From: Mediterraneibacter glycyrrhizinilyticus
GTDB lineage: Bacteria; Bacillota; Clostridia; Lachnospirales; Lachnospiraceae
NCBI RefSeq assembly: GCF_015560805.1
Contig: NZ_JADMSO010000001.1
Coordinates: 62,001-126,000 of the forward strand
Length of the DNA stretch: 64,000 nt
Direction of reading: 5' to 3'
The notes under the pieces were generated by a model. It saw only the letters and a list, made by a program, of their open reading frames with translations. It had not been told where the DNA came from and searched no databases. Position numbers and translations under genes: made by a program. Shown one piece after another: positions 57,544-64,000 of this stretch. Each line of letters begins with the position of its first letter. The stretch's first letter is position 1.

Positions 57544-57888
57544 ATGGAAGAAACAGTATTATGTGTGGCAAATTCCTATGAAAGAAAATTCTATCTGAAT
57601 CCGGAATTTGCTTCTCTTCCGGAAAGTATCCGTCAGGAACTTCAGATCATGTGCGTACTTTACACGGAAGATGTAGGCGGAATCTTTATGGTCGTATATA
57701 ATGAAGACGGGGAACTGGAATTAAAAGTAGAACATGCAAGCGACGATTTTGCATTTGACGAGATCGGAAGCGTACTGAAGATTAAGGAACTGCAGCGTAC
57801 AAAAGAAGAGTTGTTTGAATCTCTGGAATTGTACTACAAAGTGTTCTTTCTCGGAGAGGAGCTGAAAAAAGATGCTGTTGACGATTGA
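57544..57888 (+). CDS. conserved protein of unknown function, perhaps DUF6145
   Basis: 114-residue acidic soluble protein ([35 protein letters not shown], then [23 protein letters not shown]). Mixed alpha/beta, no catalytic motif. I associate such proteins next to coaX with DUF6145, without certainty. AAAAAGGTGTAGT precedes ATG; it overlaps coaX by 17 bases, so the two are probably translated together. Confidence 0.7.
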   Translation: MEETVLCVANSYERKFYLNPEFASLPESIRQELQIMCVLYTEDVGGIFMVVYNEDGELELKVEHASDDFAFDEIGSVLKIKELQRTKEELFESLELYYKVFFLGEELKKDAVDD

Positions 57889-58648
57889 TGTGGGAAATAC
57901 CAATATTACATTGGGCGTGTTTGAAAATGAGACGTTAAAGGGCACATTCCGTATGACGACGAAGCGTTCCAGAACTTCCGATGAATATGGATTCAATATT
58001 TGTGGCATACTGGAACACAGGAATATTATGCCGCAGGACATTAAGGATGTGATCATCGCGTCTGTTGTGCCGGATATTATGCATTCGCTCACAAGCGGGA
58101 TCATCAAATATCTGAACATCAAACCGATCATCGTCTCGGCCGGGATCAAGACCGGCATCCGGATCGTCACAGAGAATCCGAAAGAGATCGGACCGGACCG
58201 GATCGTCGATGCGGTGGCAGGGTATGAACAATATGGCGGACCGATCATTGTCGTCGATTTCGGAACGGCGACGACTTACGACCTGATCGGGGAAAAAGGA
58301 ACGTTTGAAGCCGGGATCACGGCGCCGGGCATTGAGACGGCAGGGCGCTCCCTCTGGGGCGGCGCGGCGATGCTTCCTGCGATCGAGATCCGAAAGCCAA
58401 AGTCCATTCTGGCGCAGGAGACGATTTCCAGTATGCAGGCAGGACTTGTGTATGGTGCGATCGGACAGACCGAATATATTGTGCAGAAGATCAAAGAAGA
58501 ATGTGGGTATGACAACATCAAAGTCGTGGCGACAGGCGGACTCGGAAAGATCATCGCAGACGAGACAGACTGCATTGACATTTATGATCCGGATCTGACG
58601 CTGACCGGACTTCGGCTGATCTACAATAAGAACCGGAAAGTGAAATAA
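57872..58648 (+). CDS. coaX: type III pantothenate kinase
   Basis: 258-residue ASKHA-fold kinase of coenzyme A synthesis. [14 protein letters not shown] (phosphate 1), [31 protein letters not shown] (catalytic aspartate and phosphate 2) and ATGGLGKII (adenosine) are intact. Type III is the CoA-insensitive class. Confidence 0.96.
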   Translation: MLLTIDVGNTNITLGVFENETLKGTFRMTTKRSRTSDEYGFNICGILEHRNIMPQDIKDVIIASVVPDIMHSLTSGIIKYLNIKPIIVSAGIKTGIRIVTENPKEIGPDRIVDAVAGYEQYGGPIIVVDFGTATTYDLIGEKGTFEAGITAPGIETAGRSLWGGAAMLPAIEIRKPKSILAQETISSMQAGLVYGAIGQTEYIVQKIKEECGYDNIKVVATGGLGKIIADETDCIDIYDPDLTLTGLRLIYNKNRKVK

Positions 58649-58651
58649 ACG

Positions 58652-59611
58652 ATGAGACAGTTAAAAATAGGAAATGTGGTACTTGAAAATTCCTACGTAT
58701 TAGGACCGATGGCAGGCGTAACAGACCTGCCATTCCGTTTGCTTTGCAAAGAGCAGGGGGTCGGGCTGATCTGCATGGAAATGGTCAGCGCGAAAGGGAT
58801 TTTATATAACAATAAAAATACGGAGAGTCTGCTTCAGATCCATCCGGATGAGACGCCGGTGTCACTGCAGTTGTTCGGCTCCGATCCGAAGATCGTCAGC
58901 GAGATGGCAAAACGGATCGAGGAGCGACCGTTTACATTTCTGGATATTAATATGGGATGTCCGGTGCCGAAAGTCGTGAAGAACAAAGAGGGATCCGCAC
59001 TGATGAAAAATCCGCGGCTTGTCTACGAGCTTGTGAGCGCGGTCGTGAAAGCGATCGAGAAACCGGTGACCGTCAAGATCCGGAAAGGATTTGATGACGA
59101 GCATGTCAATGCGGTGGAGATCGCGAAGATAATCGAGGAAGCCGGAGCATCCGCGGTGGCAGTCCATGGACGGACGCGGGAACAGTATTATTCCGGAAAA
59201 GCAGACTGGGAGATCATCCGTCAGGTCAAAGAGGCGGTTCACATCCCGGTCATCGGCAACGGAGACGTGACGTCGGGAGAACAGGCGGAAGCGATGCGAA
59301 AGCAGACCGGATGCGACGGCATTATGATCGCCCGCGCGGCAGAGGGGAATCCGTGGATCTTCTCGGAGCTGATCGCGTATGAAAAGGACGGCACGGTCCC
59401 GGAGCGCCCATCCGTCGATGAAATCCGTGAAACGATGCTCAGACATGCCAGACTGCAGCTGGAATATAAAGGCGAATATCAGGGAATCCGGGAAATGCGG
59501 AAGCATGTGGCGTGGTATACGAAAGGGCTGCACGGATCGGCACGTTTGAGAGAGCAGATCAATGCGGTTCAAACCTATCAAGAGCTGGAAAAAATCTTGA
59601 CATCATTATAG
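58652..59611 (+). CDS. dusB: tRNA-dihydrouridine synthase, DusB type
   Basis: 319-residue FMN enzyme reducing uridines in tRNA. LGPMAGVTDLPFRLLCKEQG start, catalytic cysteine in NMGCPVPKVVKNKEGSALM, AVHGRTREQYYSGKADW and NGDVTSGEQA are family motifs. Three bases after coaX. Confidence 0.95.
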   Translation: MRQLKIGNVVLENSYVLGPMAGVTDLPFRLLCKEQGVGLICMEMVSAKGILYNNKNTESLLQIHPDETPVSLQLFGSDPKIVSEMAKRIEERPFTFLDINMGCPVPKVVKNKEGSALMKNPRLVYELVSAVVKAIEKPVTVKIRKGFDDEHVNAVEIAKIIEEAGASAVAVHGRTREQYYSGKADWEIIRQVKEAVHIPVIGNGDVTSGEQAEAMRKQTGCDGIMIARAAEGNPWIFSELIAYEKDGTVPERPSVDEIRETMLRHARLQLEYKGEYQGIREMRKHVAWYTKGLHGSARLREQINAVQTYQELEKILTSL

Positions 59612-59729
59612 CCATTGGTTATAATATTGAAATTGTGAAATATAATTGAAAATGGGCTAAGACTACGTTGTTAAGGCAGCGAGATTATAAGAATGACAGC
59701 ATGAAATAAAGAAAGGAAGACATGTAACT

Positions 59730-60215
59730 ATGGCAGAGTCAAAGAAAAGATTACTTACTTATGCAGGCTTAAAAGCATTGGAGGACGAGCTTGAGAATCT
59801 GAAAGTAGTCAAGCGTAAAGAAGTCGCTGCTAAGATCAAAGAGGCGAGAGAACAGGGCGATCTTTCCGAGAACGCAGAGTACGATGCAGCAAAAGACGAA
59901 CAGCGCGATATTGAGGCAAGAATTGAGGAGTTAGAGGGAATCCTTAAGAATGCGGAAGTCGTAGTTGAAGATGAAGTAGATCTGGATAAGATCAATGTGG
60001 GATGCACGATCAAAGTATTTGACGTGACATTTGACGAGGAGATGGAATTTAAGATCGTCGGATCCACAGAGGCAAACAGTCTGGAGGGAAAGATTTCCAA
60101 TGAATCACCGGTCGGACAGGCTCTGATGGGCAAGAAGATCGGCGATGTGGTAGATGTAGAGACGCAGGCAGGCGTGATCCAGTACAAAGTATTGGACATC
60201 AGCCGTTCCCTGTGA
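59730..60215 (+). CDS. greA: transcription elongation factor GreA
   Basis: 161 residues: N-terminal coiled coil (about 10-75) whose tip carries the acidic EYDAAKDEQ catalytic residues that reach into RNA polymerase, and a C-terminal FKBP-like domain ([27 protein letters not shown]). AAAGGAAGACATG precedes ATG 59730. Overlaps no gene; lysS follows 29 bases later. Confidence 0.96.
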   Translation: MAESKKRLLTYAGLKALEDELENLKVVKRKEVAAKIKEAREQGDLSENAEYDAAKDEQRDIEARIEELEGILKNAEVVVEDEVDLDKINVGCTIKVFDVTFDEEMEFKIVGSTEANSLEGKISNESPVGQALMGKKIGDVVDVETQAGVIQYKVLDISRSL

Positions 60216-60244
60216 TCAATAGAGTAGGAAGGGAGAACCAACCG

Positions 60245-62209
60245 ATGGGTGAACAGCAGAAAAATGCGCAGGAACCAGATCTGAACCAGCTGCGGAAAGT
60301 ACGTCGTGAGAAGCTGGCAGATCTTCAGGCAAACGGAAAAGATCCGTTCGTCATCACAAAGTATGAGCAGTCACATCACAGCCAGGAGATCAAAGAACAT
60401 TTTGAGGAACTGGAGGGAAAACAGGTATCCATCGCAGGACGTATGATGTCCAAGCGTGTGATGGGAAAAGCCTCTTTCTGTAATGTGCAGGATCTTCAGG
60501 GGAATATCCAGTCTTACGTTGCAAGAGACAGCGTGGGCGAGGAAGCATATAAAGATTTCAAGAAATTTGACGTGGGCGATGTGATCGGAATCAAGGGAGA
60601 AGTATTCCGTACAAAGACCGGCGAGATGTCGATCCATGCGGCAGAAATCACGTTGCTTTCTAAGAGTCTGCAGATCCTCCCGGAGAAGTTCCACGGGCTG
60701 ACGAATACCGATCTGCGTTACCGTCAGAGATATGTGGATCTGATCATGAATCCGGACGTAAAAGATACATTTATCAAGCGTTCCAAAATCTTGCGTGCGA
60801 TCCGGAAATATCTGGACGGAGAGGGATTTATGGAAGTGGAGACTCCGATGCTCGTGGCAAATGCGGGCGGAGCCGCTGCAAGACCATTCGAGACACATTT
60901 TAATGCGCTCGATGAGGATCTGAAGCTTCGTATTTCTCTGGAACTGTATCTGAAGAGACTGATCGTCGGCGGAATGGAGCGCGTCTATGAGATCGGACGT
61001 GTGTTCCGTAATGAGGGTCTGGATACAAGACACAATCCGGAATTCACACTGATGGAACTGTATCAGGCATATACCGATTATCACGGCATGATGGATCTGA
61101 CAGAGAACCTGTACCGCTATGTGGCGCAGGAAGTGCTCGGAACGACACACATTGTATACAAAGGAATCGAGATCGATCTCGGAAAACCGTTCGAGCGTAT
61201 CACAATGGTCGATGCAGTCAAGAAATATGCCGGTGTGGACTGGAATGAAGTAGAGACATTAAAGCAGGCAAGAGAGCTTGCGAAAGAGCATCATGTGGAA
61301 TATGAAGAACGCCATAAAAAAGGTGATATCCTGGCGTTGTTCTTTGAAGAATTTGCAGAGGAACACCTGATCCAGCCGACCTTTGTCATGGATCATCCGA
61401 TCGAGATCTCTCCGCTTACGAAGAAGAAACCGGAGAATCCGGAATATGTAGAGCGTTTTGAGTTCTTTATGAATGGCTGGGAGATGGCGAACGCGTACTC
61501 CGAGCTGAACGATCCGATCGACCAGAGAGAGCGTTTCCGTGCACAGGAAGAATTGCTGGCGCAGGGAGACGATGAAGCGAATACAACCGACGAAGATTTC
61601 ATGAATGCACTGGAGATCGGTATGCCGCCGACAGGTGGAATCGGATTCGGAATCGACCGTATGTGTATGCTTCTGACCGGCGCGGAAGCGATCCGTGATG
61701 TACTGCTCTTCCCAACAATGAAGTCACAGGGCGCTGCTAAGAATGAAGCTAACAATGCTGCACAGTCTGCTCCGGTGGCTGCAAAAGTAGTTGTTCCAGT
61801 AGAAGAATCAGCTGCACCGGCGAAGGTTGAGATTGATTTCTCTAATGTAGAAGTAGAACCATTATTCGAAGATATGGTTGATTTCGATACATTTAGCAAG
61901 TCAGATTTCCGTGCTGTAAAGGTTAAAGAATGTGAGGCAGTTCCAAAATCCAAGAAGCTTCTGAAGTTCGTATTAGACGACGGAAGTGGCGTAGATCGTG
62001 TGATTTTAAGCGGTATTCACGATTATTACGAGCCAGAATTCTTAGTAGGAAAGACATTGCTTGCAATCACAAACCTTCCACCACGTAAGATGATGGGAAT
62101 TGATTCTTGCGGTATGATTATCTCCGCTACACACCTTGTAGAAGGAAGAGAAGGACTCAATGTTCTGATCCTTGATGATCACATTCCAGCAGGAGCAAAA
62201 CTGTACTAA
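60245..62209 (+). CDS. lysS: lysyl-tRNA synthetase (class II) with C-terminal Trbp111/EMAP-type domain
   Basis: 654 residues. 1-495 is an ordinary bacterial class II LysRS: OB-fold anticodon domain (about 55-150), motif 2 [17 protein letters not shown] and motif 3 [15 protein letters not shown]. An Ala-rich linker (496-540) leads to a tRNA-binding domain (about 550-654: [50 protein letters not shown]) like the C-terminus of MetRS. From about 61740 codon use changes to A/T endings, suggesting that the domain was added later from another source. ATG 60245 follows GGAAGGGAGAACC. Confidence 0.94.
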   Translation: MGEQQKNAQEPDLNQLRKVRREKLADLQANGKDPFVITKYEQSHHSQEIKEHFEELEGKQVSIAGRMMSKRVMGKASFCNVQDLQGNIQSYVARDSVGEEAYKDFKKFDVGDVIGIKGEVFRTKTGEMSIHAAEITLLSKSLQILPEKFHGLTNTDLRYRQRYVDLIMNPDVKDTFIKRSKILRAIRKYLDGEGFMEVETPMLVANAGGAAARPFETHFNALDEDLKLRISLELYLKRLIVGGMERVYEIGRVFRNEGLDTRHNPEFTLMELYQAYTDYHGMMDLTENLYRYVAQEVLGTTHIVYKGIEIDLGKPFERITMVDAVKKYAGVDWNEVETLKQARELAKEHHVEYEERHKKGDILALFFEEFAEEHLIQPTFVMDHPIEISPLTKKKPENPEYVERFEFFMNGWEMANAYSELNDPIDQRERFRAQEELLAQGDDEANTTDEDFMNALEIGMPPTGGIGFGIDRMCMLLTGAEAIRDVLLFPTMKSQGAAKNEANNAAQSAPVAAKVVVPVEESAAPAKVEIDFSNVEVEPLFEDMVDFDTFSKSDFRAVKVKECEAVPKSKKLLKFVLDDGSGVDRVILSGIHDYYEPEFLVGKTLLAITNLPPRKMMGIDSCGMIISATHLVEGREGLNVLILDDHIPAGAKLY

Positions 62210-62319
62210 GAGCAAGAAATTTTCACAATTTGACAACAAATTTGTATTCAAACATGAATCATCATGAAGAAAGGTGATTAGTTGTCAGTAAAATCACTCC
62301 AACAAGGATTGAGTGTTGC

Positions 62320-62363
62320 GGGCACTTTTTGAAAGAAAAATCTTTCAGAGAGTGCCCTTTTTG
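62320..62363 (+). terminator. terminator after lysS
   Basis: GGGCACTTTTTGAAAG (62320-62335) pairs with CTTTCAGAGAGTGCCC (62342-62357), then a T-run. Confidence 0.8.
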
Positions 62364-62426
62364 GATTCATTGACAATGTTCGTTGTGGTCGAATAAAAGA
62401 TGAAAGGGGAAACGAGGTATGTGGAA

Positions 62427-63305
62427 ATGCATTATGTAACATCAAAGGGGATTCTGTCTGCATCTAATGGAATGAATTTATATCGGGGATGCACGCATGG
62501 CTGCATTTATTGTGATTCAAGAAGTAATTGCTATCATATAGACCATGCATTTGAAGATATTGAAGTAAAACAGAATGCACTTGAGTTATTGGAGGATGCG
62601 CTGAAACGAAAACGAAAACGATGTATGATAGGTACCGGAGCAATGACTGATCCATATGTCCCGTTGGAAAATGACTTGCAGTATGTGAGAAAATCATTGT
62701 TACTTGCGGAACGATATGGTTTTGGGTTTACCTTGATCACAAAATCAACCCAAGTGCTTCGCGATTTAGATATTTTGAAAAGGATCAATGAAAAAACAAA
62801 ATGTGTCGTACAAATGACATTGACTACTTACAATGAACAGTTGTGTCGGGAATTGGAGCCTAATGTCAGCACAACAAAAGAACGGTATGAAGCGTTAAAG
62901 ATTCTGCATCAGGAGGGGATTCCCACTGTGGTGTGGTTGTGTCCTATATTACCGTTTATTAATGACACAGAGGAAAATCTGTATGGGATACTAAATTACT
63001 GTATTGAAGCGAAAGTGTATGGGATCATTAATTTTGGTATGGGTATGACTTTGCGGGATGGCAACCGTGAATATTTCTATAAACAACTGGAGCGTCTGTT
63101 TCCCGGATTGAAAGAAAAATATATTGCCTGTTATGGGAATCAATATATTTTACCAAGTCCAAATGAAAAACGATTGTTAGAGATATTCAGCCAAACATGT
63201 GATAAACACCATATTGTTCATGACAGTGATAAAATATTTGAGTATCTGCGGACATATGAAGAAAAAGATAAGTGTGAGCAGCTATCACTTTTTGATTTTA
63301 TATAG
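62427..63305 (+). CDS. SPL-like radical SAM protein
   Basis: 292 residues. Cluster cysteines C22, C26 and C29 in RGCTHGCIYCDSRS, then the barrel with FTLITKSTQVLRDLDIL, as in the spore photoproduct lyase-like (SplB/Rv2578c) group. Those members without the SPL-specific cysteine are of unknown activity. ATG 62427 follows CGAGG by 9 bases; GTG 62421 and ATG 62400 are possible. A/T-rich codon use, unlike genes before lysS, suggests transfer. Confidence 0.85.
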   Translation: MHYVTSKGILSASNGMNLYRGCTHGCIYCDSRSNCYHIDHAFEDIEVKQNALELLEDALKRKRKRCMIGTGAMTDPYVPLENDLQYVRKSLLLAERYGFGFTLITKSTQVLRDLDILKRINEKTKCVVQMTLTTYNEQLCRELEPNVSTTKERYEALKILHQEGIPTVVWLCPILPFINDTEENLYGILNYCIEAKVYGIINFGMGMTLRDGNREYFYKQLERLFPGLKEKYIACYGNQYILPSPNEKRLLEIFSQTCDKHHIVHDSDKIFEYLRTYEEKDKCEQLSLFDFI

Positions 63306-63535
63306 ATGGAATTTCCATAGCGCTTGGAATAGCAGGAATGACGATCATGCTGGTTGGAGCGTTTGTGGAATTATGCCGATTGATACAAACAATGAATTCA
63401 ATGGGAATTTTACGTGGTGCGGGTGATGTAAAATTTGCAATGCTGAATGATATTTTGTTTTTGTGGGGGCACAATCCCATGCGGCATCATAGCGGGGCTT
63501 GTATTTAAATGACCAGTAATTTGTGTGTATATAGA
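63306..63535 (+). pseudogene. MATE-family multidrug exporter remnant
   Basis: Bases 63306-63480 read ISIALGIAGMTIMLVGAF and TMNSMGILRGAGDVKFAMLND, the late part of a MATE exporter. A frameshift near 63465 moves the rest (PCGIIAGLVFK) to another frame and a TGA replaces the usual tryptophan before PVICVYI. Only about 75 codons remain, with no start. Confidence 0.75.
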
Positions 63536-63559
63536 ATTCCCATTCCATGTACTGCCGAT

Positions 63560-64000
63560 TCAAATGACCAAGGAACCGGATTGGATTTTTTCCACCAGTG
63601 AACTGAGCTTTTCGGGAGGATCCTGAAATCCGTTTTTGCACCATAATTCGACTAAACGGGCACTGCCGTAACTCATAAATTCAAGAAACCATTCTTTTTT
63701 ATCGATCTGATCTCCGAGCGCTTTTTCCCAGTCGTGCGGGTAAAGCAAGTCTTCGTATTGTCTCATCGTTCTTTGGGTAACGTCGTACCATAGATCATTC
63801 TTCAAAAGTAATCGAACGGAATTCTGCATATGATAGAAGAAATTAAAATAGTGATAATGCCCGGAGCGATCGTCTGTTCTGCTGTAACATAGACAAATAA
63901 TCTGGGCAAGATAATCCAGCAGATCATCTTTGTGCTTAAAATAATGATAAAATGTTTTGCGGGACAATTCTGCTTCTTTACAAATGTCTACAATGGATAT
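63560..64000 (-). CDS. TetR-family regulator (5' end beyond the window)
   Basis: The frame is open to the last base of the window; the first visible residues ISIVDICKEAELSRKTFYHYFKHKDDLLDYL are a TetR helix-turn-helix, so about 20 residues of the N-terminus lie outside. The rest is an all-helical ligand domain with several aromatic residues (HYHYFNFFYHM). It points toward the broken MATE gene, which it may once have controlled. Confidence 0.85.
   Translation of the reverse strand: MSIVDICKEAELSRKTFYHYFKHKDDLLDYLAQIICLCYSRTDDRSGHYHYFNFFYHMQNSVRLLLKNDLWYDVTQRTMRQYEDLLYPHDWEKALGDQIDKKEWFLEFMSYGSARLVELWCKNGFQDPPEKLSSLVEKIQSGSLVI

Overview
The window is bacterial and reads as a low-to-mid GC Gram-positive anaerobe of the Clostridia, most probably a gut Lachnospiraceae. 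The reasons are: the V-type ATPase operon in the order known from Enterococcus hirae, a long Bacillus-type SRP RNA, TPP and SAM-I riboswitches, iron-sulfur serine dehydratase in two subunits, several radical SAM enzymes including oxygen-independent ThiH, strong Shine-Dalgarno sites and occasional TTG starts. No rRNA, tRNA or CRISPR array was seen.

Layout. 1-1573: end of an ABC transporter permease and a stand-alone PRD protein. 1772-16103: an XRE-type regulator with a membrane C-terminus, cut in two by a 13.4 kb decayed mobile element (about 1879-15295). The element holds AT-rich Tn916-like DNA (small cargo genes, an oriT-like site, a truncated MobT relaxase), two broken serine recombinases and a complete TPP-riboswitch-controlled thiamine operon: thiS-thiF-PdxY-like kinase-thiG-thiH-thiE-thiD-thiC-thiN. 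The operon is bordered by a histidine kinase fragment and a sigma factor fragment, each fused in frame to recombinase debris. Joining the two host halves at a shared 7-bp sequence restores a 304-residue frame.

16225-22290: alanine/sodium symporter (minus strand), L-serine dehydratase, an unknown membrane protein, and a TetR regulator divergent from DegV. 22371-27732: an AraC regulator divergent from a GPH-family transporter, an alpha/beta hydrolase and an Old-Yellow-Enzyme flavoprotein carrying an HGDR motif, the signature I associate with gut bilirubin reductase BilR. 27845-28208: SRP RNA with promoter and terminator (minus strand). 28348-35946: B12/radical SAM protein, nth, a VanW-family protein, an AIR-synthase-like protein, Lrp regulator, aminotransferase and trmL.

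36215-44907: nine-gene V-type ATPase operon whose c-ring subunit carries the Na+-ligand residues. 44983-49649: nuclease/transposase remnant, a conserved unknown, a shikimate-kinase-like protein, murA and metK behind a SAM-I riboswitch. 49736-54372: two-component system, Ktr potassium uptake pair and an rRNA methyltransferase. 54423-62209: a patatin-like lipase in one open frame with ornithine carbamoyltransferase, then birA, an unknown, coaX, dusB, greA and lysS with an added C-terminal tRNA-binding domain. 62210-64000: an AT-rich tail with an SPL-like radical SAM gene, a decayed MATE exporter and the end of a TetR regulator.

Two parts look most rewarding: the thiamine operon carried as cargo by a dying conjugative element, and the AraC-transporter-hydrolase-BilR-like cluster.
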